64,000 nt of DNA from UBA7960 sp964348755 (GTDB lineage: Bacteria; Bacteroidota; Bacteroidia; Bacteroidales; UBA7960). The notes below the pieces were generated by a model, which had not been told where the DNA came from, did no database searches, and was given only the letters and a program-made list of their open reading frames with translations. A program made the position numbers and the translations under genes. Positions 16,609-25,717 of this stretch are shown here, in pieces (positions within the stretch are counted from its first letter, which is position 1; every line of letters begins with the position of its first letter). The stretch is taken from the NCBI GenBank assembly GCA_964348755.1, contig CAYGDW010000006.1:4577-68576 (forward strand), read 5' to 3'.

Positions 16609-17775
16609 TTGAGAAAACGGATTTTTGTGATGTTGTCGAGGGTGCCCTACCCCCTCGATAAAGGTGATAAGCTTCGTGCATATTATCAAATAAAAGAACT
16701 TGCCAGGTATCACGACCTTTATGTTTGTGCCCTCAGCGACCAGCCCATACACCCCAAAGCCGAAAAAAACCTCCTCCCTTACGTTAAGCAACTAAGTATA
16801 ATCCGTTTCAGAAAATCTGATATTGCTGCACGACTTGTCTGCAATATTTTTTCCGGAAAACCATTTCAGGTTGCCTATTTTTATAGCAAAGCTGCTCATC
16901 TCCAGGTAAAAAATTTAATTAAGCAAATTGAACCCCACCATATTTTTTGTCAACTTATCAGAACTGCCGAATTTGTAAAAGACCAGGCCATTGACAAAAC
17001 CATCGACTACCAGGACGCATTTTCGAAAGGCTTACACCGAAGGCTGAAAATTTCGCCCTGGTACTTAAAGCCATTTATTAATGCTGAATATGAGAGGGTG
17101 AGGCAATATGAGCATGAGGTTTTCAAAGCTTTCGCTAAAAAAACTATTATTTCACATCCTGACCGCAATTTTATACCCCATCCGGCAAACCAAAGCATAC
17201 ATATTATTCCCAACGGGGTTGACACAGATTTTTTCTTTCCAATGCGATTGGAAAAAGATTTTGAAGTGATTTTTAGTGGCAATATGGGCTATGCCCCAAA
17301 TGTAAACGGTGCCATTTTTTTGGTGAAGGAAATTATGCCACTGGTTTGGAAAGAGTTTCCAGAGGCCAGGTTGGTTCTTGTCGGGACAAATCCTGGCGCA
17401 AGGGTCAGGGCTCTGGCATCAGAAAATGTGGTGGTTACAGGCTGGGTAAACGATATGCGACCCTGGTATGCGCGCGCTAAGGTGTTTGTGGCCCCAATGC
17501 AAATTGGCACCGGGCTTCAGAACAAGGTACTTGAGGCCATGGCTATGCAACTGCCGGTGGTTACCTCGCCCCTTGCAAATATTGCCCTGGGGGCAAAGCC
17601 AAATGCCGAATTGCTTATTGGAAATAATCCTGTGGATTATGCGCAACATGTGCTAACTTTGCTAAAGGATGACGAATTTTATAACAAACTGATTTTTAAT
17701 GGTTTTAGTTTTGTCGGGAAACATTTTAGGTGGAGTGCCACCTGCCAAAAGCTCGAAAAAATTATTACTACCTAA
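16609..17775 (+). CDS. GT4-type glycosyltransferase (TIGR03087-like)
   Basis: A 388-residue GT-B transferase starting from TTG at 16609. The next ATG (16630) would remove the first beta-strand, which reads KRIFVMLSRVPYPLDKGDK and matches the start of sugar transferases of the TIGR03087 type. The C-terminal domain has NMGYAPNVNG and GTGLQNKVLEAMAMQLPVV, the donor-binding region. It is 80 nt downstream of the first glycosyltransferase. An exact -7 element (TACCTTTG, 16542-16549) lies in that gap, so a second promoter is possible. The substrate is unknown. Confidence 0.82.
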   Translation: MRKRIFVMLSRVPYPLDKGDKLRAYYQIKELARYHDLYVCALSDQPIHPKAEKNLLPYVKQLSIIRFRKSDIAARLVCNIFSGKPFQVAYFYSKAAHLQVKNLIKQIEPHHIFCQLIRTAEFVKDQAIDKTIDYQDAFSKGLHRRLKISPWYLKPFINAEYERVRQYEHEVFKAFAKKTIISHPDRNFIPHPANQSIHIIPNGVDTDFFFPMRLEKDFEVIFSGNMGYAPNVNGAIFLVKEIMPLVWKEFPEARLVLVGTNPGARVRALASENVVVTGWVNDMRPWYARAKVFVAPMQIGTGLQNKVLEAMAMQLPVVTSPLANIALGAKPNAELLIGNNPVDYAQHVLTLLKDDEFYNKLIFNGFSFVGKHFRWSATCQKLEKIITT

Positions 17776-17799
17776 CCAATACCGGAAACTTTTTGCCTT

Positions 17800-19002
17800 A
17801 TGCAGCAAAAATTAAATACCATTAATGAAGCCGTTGAAGATTTCAGGGCTGGTAAAATTGTAATAGTTGTGGACGATGAGAGCCGTGAAAACGAGGGTGA
17901 TTTCATTGCTGCTGCCGAGACCATAACTCCCGATATTATCAATTTCATGGCTACCCACGGACGCGGCCTTATATGCGCACCTATAACCCGGCAGCGCTGC
18001 GAACAGTTAGACCTTGAACTAATGGTTCCAAAAAATACCTCAGTACACGAAACCCCCTTTACTGTTTCGGTCGATTTGCGGGGTCATGGGTGCAGCACCG
18101 GAATTTCGGCCTCCGACCGGGCCAAAACAGTAAGGGCCCTTGCCGACCCGGCCACCCGCCCCGAAGAACTGGCGCGTCCGGGTCATATTTTTCCGCTAAA
18201 AGCACGCCAGGGAGGCGTTTTGCATAGGGCAGGGCATACCGAGGCTTCTATTGACCTGGCAAGGCTTGCAGGCCTTCAGCCTGCAGGTGTGCTGGTTGAA
18301 ATAATGAACGAGGATGGAAGTATGGCACGACTGCCAGAGCTTTTTGAAATTGCAAAACGCTTTGACCTGAAAATTATTTCTATCGAAGACCTGATTGCTT
18401 ATCGCATAAAATACGAAAGCCTGATTGACAAAGAAATTTCGGTTGAACTTCCTACTGAGTGGGGGCAATTTAAACTTACAGCATACAGACAAACTACCAA
18501 CAACAAACTTCATTTGGCATTAACCAAAGGGACCTGGGAAACCGGTGAAGAAATACTGGTTAGGGTGCACTCTTCGTGCGTTACAGGCGACATTTTCGGT
18601 TCGTGCAAATGCGATTGCGGCCCTCAACTGCATCAGGCAATGCAAATGGTTGAACAGGAAGGTAAAGGTGTAATTTTGTATATGAACCAGGAAGGCCGCG
18701 GCATTGGCCTTCTCAACAAACTCAAAGCCTATCATTTGCAGGAACTTGGGCGCGACACCGTGCAAGCAAATATTGAGTTGGGTTTTAAACCCGATGAAAG
18801 GGAATATGGAATTGGAGCACAGATTTTGCGCGATTTGGGGGCACGACGTATAAAACTGATTACCAACAACCCCAGCAAAAAAACTGGCCTTTCAGGCTAT
18901 GAAATTGAAATTACCCAAACCATTCCTTTGATTATTCCTGTTACCCCGCACCGGCAATTATACATGGAAACCAAGCGCACAAAGATGGGGCACATTTTAT
19001 AA
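17800..19002 (+). CDS. ribBA: RibBA: DHBP synthase / GTP cyclohydrolase II
   Basis: Bifunctional riboflavin-pathway enzyme of 400 residues. The N-terminal half makes 3,4-dihydroxy-2-butanone 4-phosphate from ribulose 5-phosphate and shows DDESRENEGDF (25-35) and the HTEAS acid/base segment. The C-terminal half opens GTP with loss of formate. It has the zinc-binding SSCVTGDIFGSCKCDCG block with Cys260, Cys271 and Cys273, and a GRGIGLLNKL segment. No flavin riboswitch was recognised upstream. It follows a glycosyltransferase gene by 24 nt. Its last 6 bp overlap the tamB stop from the other strand. Confidence 0.96.
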   Translation: MQQKLNTINEAVEDFRAGKIVIVVDDESRENEGDFIAAAETITPDIINFMATHGRGLICAPITRQRCEQLDLELMVPKNTSVHETPFTVSVDLRGHGCSTGISASDRAKTVRALADPATRPEELARPGHIFPLKARQGGVLHRAGHTEASIDLARLAGLQPAGVLVEIMNEDGSMARLPELFEIAKRFDLKIISIEDLIAYRIKYESLIDKEISVELPTEWGQFKLTAYRQTTNNKLHLALTKGTWETGEEILVRVHSSCVTGDIFGSCKCDCGPQLHQAMQMVEQEGKGVILYMNQEGRGIGLLNKLKAYHLQELGRDTVQANIELGFKPDEREYGIGAQILRDLGARRIKLITNNPSKKTGLSGYEIEITQTIPLIIPVTPHRQLYMETKRTKMGHIL

Positions 19003-22000
19003 ATCTTCAACCGGAATCTCCTGCTCAAAACCTGTCTGGCCTTCTGAACGCACCCTTCGTCGCCACAACTCGTGGAGGTTATCAAACTCTTTGCGAAAAA
19101 ACACACCAATTCCTTGGGTATATGGCGAGTTGGCGTTCACTATATCAAAAGTATTTGAGCGATTAAATGCTTTTACCCGGAACCGGCCTTCAGGAGTCAG
19201 CTTTACTTCCACATTAACGTCGCCAATTATGGTGCTGGTACGTTGATTGCCTAAACCGGGGGCATTTCCTGCCACTCCAACATTTCCGTCAATGGTTACT
19301 CTGTCGTTAAAAAGCTGGGTAGAAAGGGCTACTTCCAGTTCCTGGCTGCTAATTTGGTCGCCAGGGCGGTAATTTATACCGATGTCGAATTCGTTGCTGA
19401 TTTGCGAAAGCCAATTACTAAGCTGATTCGAAAGCAATTCAGATGAGGTACTTCCTACACCGAACCCCAGGGCAGTATTGTACTGGTCGGTTGTTGTGGG
19501 CATAAAGCGGTTTAACACCAGCAGCGAAAACACCTGTCGGTTCATTTCCTGCTCGGTAGTAATAATTCTTTGAAGCATTTCGCGGGTGCCTTCGTCGCCT
19601 CCGGGAATTGCAATATCAAAAGAGATGGTAGGATTATAAAGTTTGTCCCGGAGTATCATAACGGTTTCGATTGGAATTCGCCTCCTGAATGCTTCGGAAG
19701 TATCAACAGCCTGCACAAGATCGTATAGGGCGGTACGCAGGCGATACACCGCTCGCAAATCTATATCGGCATCAAGCGGATCGCCCATCCACCTTATTAC
19801 ACCACCCTGTTCAATCCTGAAGCGTTTATTTATAATATTTTGCAGGGTAAAAAGATATTCGCCTTCTTCAATGGTGTAATCGCCATACATTCTGAAGCTT
19901 CCTCCGGCGGGCAGTTCCATTTTTATGTTCCCTGCACCCCTACCCCTTATAATATCGCCCATTCGCGAGTCGAAGATCAGTTGAATTTCGGCATCCGGAG
20001 TAACTTCAAGGTCTAAGTTCAGGGTGAGATTACTTCCCTGGGGTATTTGAACCGGAGCTATTGCCCTGAGGGTATCTCTTGAAACGAAGGTAATAAAAGT
20101 GCTCTCGGCAACATAATCGGTACGGTCTAATGGAAGGAATATCTGAGTTCCACGACTGGTGCGTCCACTCATATTCAGTGTAATATTATCGACTGGCCCG
20201 AAAATATGGGCAACTCCCGACCCAAAAGCCCTTCCATAAAACATAACATTATTTTGCCCAGCGCTGGTATTTAAAAGTGCCATTCGCTCAGGCCTGAGCA
20301 TTATGTCAATGCCAAAGTCTTTGAAAGTTTGGTGGGTAACTCGGCCACTAACAAGCCCAGAGTTTCCAAAAGTATCGTTGATTACCATATTCTCAAAAGA
20401 GAATTGATTTTTGGTAATAGTCAGGTCGTGGGTAAAAGTGTAAGAAGTGTTCAAAAAATTTATATTTAAGCCGGCCCTGGCCAATTTTAGCCGGCCCGAT
20501 AGTTCGGGTTGGTTTAGTGGTCCTTCGAGCCTGAGCCTACCGGTGGCAAGGCCGCGGAAATTGCTTGCAAAACTCTCAAGATACCTGCCCCAGATTGACA
20601 TTTTAAGGTTCTCGGCCACAATATCAAGATCGAAATTGTTGTCTTTGCGCTCAGGGAAGAAATAGCCCGAGGCACGCAGGGGCCTGTTTGAGCCAACATT
20701 TCCATGATAAACTACCTCAAGATATGTATGGAACCCTTTTTGGTTATTGTCCCAATGGCTAACAAAGTGTAAATCGCCAAGGTGATCGAAATTAAAAGCA
20801 AAGTTACTAACGTAAAGATCGGCCTCAAATCGTGGCGAATCTCTGAGAGAGCCGAGGGCGAGCTGTCCGCTTATAGCCCCCTCGAAGTTCATATTCTTTA
20901 ACCTGAGCAATTGCGAGAGGTTGGTAACATCAAATTCGTTAAATTCAATTAGCATTTGGTCTTCGGGATTTTGACTAAGCAAACCATTAACCAGCAGGTA
21001 TTCTTCATTTTTAGAAATCATAAGGTTTCTGACTTCCACCCGTGCAGAATCAAACACAACCTGGTTTCCTGCATTGGTTCGCCACGCTGCATCGTTAATC
21101 ACTGCCAGTGAGGGAAGCAGGCTCAACCCAGTACGATTGCGGTCGAAAAACTGCAAAAGGCCTTCAATATTGCCAAAGTTTCGCTTGCGCGAATCGGGGT
21201 TATTCCATACAAGCCGGGTTTGGAGGTTATCGTTGCGCAGCTGGCCGGTAAAACTCAGTTGGTCCATAAAGAGGCTGTCGCTTATCAGCAGACGATCGCT
21301 TTTCAAATCCAAATGAAACGTATTATTTTGAGGCTGGCTATTAATGTGAAGGTTGCTGAAACGATTGCCTGCCAGCACCAGGGTATCGGCCCAGGCATTA
21401 AACTCAAGCTCTCCGGCTGCCTTTCCAAATGAACCCCTAAGCCCACTGCCCGAAGAAACCCGTATATAAGGAAAAAACAAGTCGGAGAGCATTCCGGTTT
21501 CCTTAAATTGCACTACAAAACCGGTATTGCCAAAATAAAAGCCATTGTCTTTTGCAGGCCCAAGGTGCCGGTAAAATGCAGGAATATAAACTTCTACCAG
21601 GTTTCGAACCGACTGCCCTATCCTATAAAATCTGAAATGTCCTGTAAGATCGGCATCGAGAAAGTCGGACCTGAGTTGTAGCATTTTGCTTTGGTTTTCA
21701 TCAATGGTTTTAATAAGTTGAATCCGACCGGTGGTGTACTGGTTTTTTATTTCGTTTTCCAGCGACAATTCCTCATAAAAAAGGTGATCAAGAACTACCT
21801 GGCCGGTAATATTATCGAAATCGGAACCCACGGCATTGATAGTGAGTACACCAGAAACCAATGATTCGGCCAGGGTGTCGCGCTGGTAAACATTAAGGCG
21901 GGTAAGATTGGCTTGCTCGAAGCGGGCACTGAAATCAAAAACCGGAATGGCTTCGCCAAGGTTAATGATACCCTGAAAATCGAGAAAAAGGTTTGGGTCC

Positions 22001-23469
22001 TTTACAAGCAATGAGCCATTAAATTTCTGGTTGCTTAGGTTGCCGGCAATTTCAAGGTTATTATAGGTGTAACCCCTAAGCTCTACCGATTTTACCTGTC
22101 CGGCAATAGCCAGGTCAACAGTTTCGAGGGTAATGCCCTTCCCTTCAACCTCGGCGTTCAGGTTTAACAACCCTATTTGGTTTTCGGCTTCAAATAATTT
22201 GCCGAGGTTAAAGTTTTCGGTTATTAGCTGGCCTTTGTATGATGGCAGCCCTGATGGCAGGTGCTGCCTTACCAGAATGTCGGAGGTTATAACCCCGATG
22301 TCGGTTTGCAGTCTGCCAAATGCTACCATATCGTTAACAAAACCTGTTAACCGGCCCCTGAAAGAGATGCGCCCCAGGTTGGCCAGGTTTGAGGGTACCT
22401 GCGGATAATTATTTCGTGCCGAAACGGGCAACCTGAAGTTGCTCAGGTCGGTAATGGATGTACGCATATCCTCGAGCGAGAGGTTGATAAAGGTTTCTCT
22501 CAGGTTTGGCAGGCCCATAAGGTGAAAATTTCCTTTGAGGGCGGTGCTGCGGCCATAATTTACCGAAATGTTGGTGCCACGAAGGTTTGCGGGTGTGCCC
22601 CTGAAGTTTCCGCTTAACATTACCGGGCCATCAATACCATAAGCCGCCGGAATAAAAAAGCCTGCATCAGCCAAATCGAGTTTCGAATCATCAATGCTTA
22701 CTTCAAGGGCAACCTCATCGAAAATTTTTTCAAAAGATTGGTACCCTTCGTAAGTAAAATTGACTTGTAACTCTAAATCGCTAAGCGGAGTTCTGACAAT
22801 CAGGTTTTTAATTTGAGCCTGTTGAGGGTTTATTAAAAAGCTACCCGAAAGGTATTGCAGCTCAAATCCTTTTGCTTCTTTAAAGGTAATGCGATTAAGC
22901 TCAAATGAAAGGGTGTCTTTGGCCAGTTTTATACCGTCAATAGCCATGGCAAAATCGCCAACGGCAAAATGGCCCGGGTCGAACCCAAAATCGGTTGGTG
23001 CCTTGTTATGATCCTGAAACGAAAAGGCCGAACGGCTAAATTCGAGCGAATTACACACTATTTGCCAGCGTTTTTTTTCCGGGTCGGGCTCATCGGCCAT
23101 AAGGTAATCAACAAGGAATCGGAAATTAAATTCTTTTTTTCCGTTATAGCGGGTAAGACCAATAAATGATTGATCGAATGAAATTTTGTTAATTATAAGC
23201 AGCCTTTTTCGAAATGAAACCCTTGAAATGTCTATAACGGTTCGTTTGGCAAATATCATTTGTTCCTGGTGCTGGTCTTCAACCAACATATCTTCGAGTA
23301 CAACATTCAGAAAAAATGAAACATTTACCCCGCCAACATTTACTCTTGTATCAAGTTGCCTTGACAGGTAGTTTGCAATGCGTTGGCCCAGATATGTCTG
23401 CACGCGCGGGCTGCGTAAGATGCCATAACCGATCAGCGGAAGCAATACCACTACTGCCAGCACTATCAT
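18997..23469 (-). CDS. tamB: TamB-like translocation/assembly protein (DUF490)
   Basis: Very large (1,490 residues) envelope protein with one N-terminal membrane anchor (VLAVVVLLPLIGYGIL). A long beta-strand-rich periplasmic body follows, and a C-terminal DUF490 domain contains repeated short strands and the GEYLFTLQNIINKRFRIEQG block. TamB proteins form a hydrophobic groove across the periplasm and take part in outer-membrane protein assembly or phospholipid transport. No TamA/BamA-like gene is in the window. The ATG at 23469 is the only ordinary start. However, the frame stays open upstream with a basic KKRRKIL segment that would fit before the anchor, so a non-standard upstream start is possible. 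Confidence 0.87.
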   Translation of the reverse strand: MIVLAVVVLLPLIGYGILRSPRVQTYLGQRIANYLSRQLDTRVNVGGVNVSFFLNVVLEDMLVEDQHQEQMIFAKRTVIDISRVSFRKRLLIINKISFDQSFIGLTRYNGKKEFNFRFLVDYLMADEPDPEKKRWQIVCNSLEFSRSAFSFQDHNKAPTDFGFDPGHFAVGDFAMAIDGIKLAKDTLSFELNRITFKEAKGFELQYLSGSFLINPQQAQIKNLIVRTPLSDLELQVNFTYEGYQSFEKIFDEVALEVSIDDSKLDLADAGFFIPAAYGIDGPVMLSGNFRGTPANLRGTNISVNYGRSTALKGNFHLMGLPNLRETFINLSLEDMRTSITDLSNFRLPVSARNNYPQVPSNLANLGRISFRGRLTGFVNDMVAFGRLQTDIGVITSDILVRQHLPSGLPSYKGQLITENFNLGKLFEAENQIGLLNLNAEVEGKGITLETVDLAIAGQVKSVELRGYTYNNLEIAGNLSNQKFNGSLLVKDPNLFLDFQGIINLGEAIPVFDFSARFEQANLTRLNVYQRDTLAESLVSGVLTINAVGSDFDNITGQVVLDHLFYEELSLENEIKNQYTTGRIQLIKTIDENQSKMLQLRSDFLDADLTGHFRFYRIGQSVRNLVEVYIPAFYRHLGPAKDNGFYFGNTGFVVQFKETGMLSDLFFPYIRVSSGSGLRGSFGKAAGELEFNAWADTLVLAGNRFSNLHINSQPQNNTFHLDLKSDRLLISDSLFMDQLSFTGQLRNDNLQTRLVWNNPDSRKRNFGNIEGLLQFFDRNRTGLSLLPSLAVINDAAWRTNAGNQVVFDSARVEVRNLMISKNEEYLLVNGLLSQNPEDQMLIEFNEFDVTNLSQLLRLKNMNFEGAISGQLALGSLRDSPRFEADLYVSNFAFNFDHLGDLHFVSHWDNNQKGFHTYLEVVYHGNVGSNRPLRASGYFFPERKDNNFDLDIVAENLKMSIWGRYLESFASNFRGLATGRLRLEGPLNQPELSGRLKLARAGLNINFLNTSYTFTHDLTITKNQFSFENMVINDTFGNSGLVSGRVTHQTFKDFGIDIMLRPERMALLNTSAGQNNVMFYGRAFGSGVAHIFGPVDNITLNMSGRTSRGTQIFLPLDRTDYVAESTFITFVSRDTLRAIAPVQIPQGSNLTLNLDLEVTPDAEIQLIFDSRMGDIIRGRGAGNIKMELPAGGSFRMYGDYTIEEGEYLFTLQNIINKRFRIEQGGVIRWMGDPLDADIDLRAVYRLRTALYDLVQAVDTSEAFRRRIPIETVMILRDKLYNPTISFDIAIPGGDEGTREMLQRIITTEQEMNRQVFSLLVLNRFMPTTTDQYNTALGFGVGSTSSELLSNQLSNWLSQISNEFDIGINYRPGDQISSQELEVALSTQLFNDRVTIDGNVGVAGNAPGLGNQRTSTIIGDVNVEVKLTPEGRFRVKAFNRSNTFDIVNANSPYTQGIGVFFRKEFDNLHELWRRRVRSEGQTGFEQEIPVEDL

Positions 23470-23492
23470 TAATATTTTTCTTCTTTTTTTGA

Positions 23493-23500
23493 TACCTTTG
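23493..23500 (+). promoter_or_regulatory. Putative -7 element of tsaD promoter
   Basis: TACCTTTG, exact TAnnTTTG, 38 nt before the tsaD ATG in the short interval between divergent tamB and tsaD. A -33 box is not evident. Confidence 0.45.
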
Positions 23501-23537
23501 TACCCCCTGTTAAAATTCCTAATTGTCGGTAACTTTC

Positions 23538-24560
23538 ATGAGTATATACATTCTCGGAATAGAGACTTCGTGCGATGATACATCTGCTGCAGTTATCAAA
23601 GATCGCAAAATTCTTGCCAACTTCATTGCCAACCAAACCGTGCATAAAGATTTTGGGGGAGTTGTGCCGGAACTTGCTTCAAGGGCTCATCAACAAAATA
23701 TTATTCCTGTAATTGACAAGGCCCTGAGTGTTGCAAATATAACGAAAAATCAGCTTCAAGCAGTAGCTTTTACCAATGGGCCTGGCCTTTTGGGCTCTTT
23801 GCTGGTGGGTGCCAGTTTTGCAAAGGCTTTTTCGCTTGCCCTGAATATACCGCTTATTGAGGTAAATCATATGCATGCCCACATAATGGCTCTTTTTATT
23901 GATGATGAGCAGCAACCTAAACATCCTGATTTCCCCTTCCTTTGCCTCACGGTTTCGGGCGGGCATACCCAAATAGTGTTGGTACGCGATTATTTCGACA
24001 TGGAAGTAATTGGCCAGACTATTGATGACGCTGCAGGCGAAGCATTCGACAAGGCAGCCAAAATCATGGGGCTTCCGTATCCCGGCGGCCCCTTTATTGA
24101 CCAATTTGCCAGCCAGGGTAACCCCATTACTTACAAATTTCCACATCCCAGTTTACCTGGCCTCGATTTCAGTTTCAGCGGCTTAAAAACTTCTATACTG
24201 TATTTTTTGCGCGATGAGCTGGCAAGAGATCCGGAATTTATCGAAAAAAATAAAACAGACCTTTGCGCTTCAATTCAGCACACAATTGTTGATATTTTAT
24301 TGCGCAAAGTAAAAAAGGCGGTAAAGGAAACAGGAATAAGCCAGGTGGCAATTGCCGGAGGGGTTTCGGCCAATTCGGGGCTTCGCAATACCTTACTTAG
24401 TATGGAAAAAACCGCCGGATGGCAGGTGTATATTCCTAAATTTGAATATTGCACCGACAATGCCGCCATGATTGCAATTACGGGCTATTTCAAATTCATG
24501 CAGGGAAAGTTTGTTGGCCAGGAAGTAACGCCATACACCAGATATAGCACGAAAAAATAA
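23538..24560 (+). CDS. tsaD: tRNA threonylcarbamoyladenosine synthase TsaD
   Basis: Transfers the threonylcarbamoyl group to A37 of ANN-decoding tRNAs, working with TsaB and TsaE. The 340-residue ASKHA-fold protein has the metal-binding His111 and His115 in NHMHAH, plus GIETSCDDTS at the start, SGGHTQ and DDAAGEAFDK. The ATG at 23538 was chosen over an upstream TTG at 23523 because TsaD proteins begin right before ILGIETSCD. It is divergent from tamB. Confidence 0.96.
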   Translation: MSIYILGIETSCDDTSAAVIKDRKILANFIANQTVHKDFGGVVPELASRAHQQNIIPVIDKALSVANITKNQLQAVAFTNGPGLLGSLLVGASFAKAFSLALNIPLIEVNHMHAHIMALFIDDEQQPKHPDFPFLCLTVSGGHTQIVLVRDYFDMEVIGQTIDDAAGEAFDKAAKIMGLPYPGGPFIDQFASQGNPITYKFPHPSLPGLDFSFSGLKTSILYFLRDELARDPEFIEKNKTDLCASIQHTIVDILLRKVKKAVKETGISQVAIAGGVSANSGLRNTLLSMEKTAGWQVYIPKFEYCTDNAAMIAITGYFKFMQGKFVGQEVTPYTRYSTKK

Positions 24561-24737
24561 CATTTAAGGCCAAATAATGCCCTTAGAAAAGCTGAACCGA
24601 ATGGAGGCCTAAAAGCAAAAAAGGCTAAATCCATAAAGTTTAGGCAACCGGCGCCTGGGGTTTAAAAAAATCATTTGAAAAGGTTTCCTGGCCGTGGGTA
24701 AAAAGTGAGTTACGGCATTGCTAACATTTAAAGCGAT

Positions 24738-25568
24738 TTATTCAGAATCAGGAATGGCAATGCGTATGAAGCGGTCGTTGTAAGCCCGGCCTAATGTGTT
24801 CAGCTCTCGTTGGTACTGCAGGTAATCTTTGGGCCTTCGGGTTTTTTTTAAGCGATCGTCAATATACTTGTTTAATAAAAAATCGTAAATATATTGTGCA
24901 TTCTTTTGTCCGGCAAAAACGCTTAGTTGGTAAAGGTCGGCAAAGCCAAGCGGGAATGACTGATATTCATAGGCCATTTGGCCGGTAAGTGTATTTTTAC
25001 GAAACCTCCCTTGGAACACATCGTTTGTAAATTGCGAACTGTACAAAACCTGCATAGGGCGCTCAGGATGATTCAATTCGGTAAATTCGAACCATTGGCT
25101 TTGGGTTAGAATTACCTGCGGAAATGCAATTTCATATACCGTAGTGTCGTATAGGGTATATTTTAAATCTTTGTCGTTGTATTCCATTGCTTCGAGCTGT
25201 GCCACCGAAAAAACATAGGCCAGACTGTCGAGTGCAAGAAACTTTTCTATTTCAGATGCCTCATAGGCTTTTACCCCAAACAATGCAAGGTTTTCGCGCA
25301 AAGCATCCATAAATAAATTTATCAGAACCGAATCATTGGCGTGTTTTATAAACTGACTTTCACTTAGGTTAAATGGATCGACCTGCGCTGGTTTAAGGCT
25401 GTCAGGGTGAGCAGGGTAAAATTTCCGGATAACTGCCGGCGGTGGAAGCAACAGTACATGCAATTGGGCCTGTTGAGTAACAAATTGAATGGCAAGATTG
25501 CGCTGGCTGCTGCACGAGAACAGCAGAACTGCCATCATTAAAAGAAAAAGTCGGTTTGCAGATTTCAA
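24738..25568 (-). CDS. Predicted lipoprotein, function unknown
   Basis: A 276-residue protein with a lipoprotein signal peptide: positive N-terminus, hydrophobic core LFLLMMAVLLF and lipobox FSC with acceptor Cys near residue 19, followed by SSQRN. The start codon is TTG; the next ATGs would leave a signal peptide without its basic end. The body is mixed alpha/beta and rich in aromatic residues, and ends in a Lys/Arg-rich stretch. I do not recognise the family. It is about 150 nt downstream of the flavodiiron gene and 177 nt from tsaD, so it appears to be monocistronic. Confidence 0.75.
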   Translation of the reverse strand: MKSANRLFLLMMAVLLFSCSSQRNLAIQFVTQQAQLHVLLLPPPAVIRKFYPAHPDSLKPAQVDPFNLSESQFIKHANDSVLINLFMDALRENLALFGVKAYEASEIEKFLALDSLAYVFSVAQLEAMEYNDKDLKYTLYDTTVYEIAFPQVILTQSQWFEFTELNHPERPMQVLYSSQFTNDVFQGRFRKNTLTGQMAYEYQSFPLGFADLYQLSVFAGQKNAQYIYDFLLNKYIDDRLKKTRRPKDYLQYQRELNTLGRAYNDRFIRIAIPDSE

Positions 25569-25717
25569 ATTTTTTTGCTGATAATTTGGGTTCTAAGTTA
25601 ACCATTTTGTAAAAAAATATTAAGTGTTGCCCCAAGTAATAATAGGCGGGGCTTTATGAAACTCAAATTTCAAAAAGCCCCGAAAGGCATTCAATTTTTA
25701 CCAGAAACTAGGCCCTA

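Noticed and set aside
17776..17799. FMN riboswitch before ribBA
   Set aside because: Only 24 nt separate ribBA from the preceding gene, too short for an FMN element, and no conserved core was seen.
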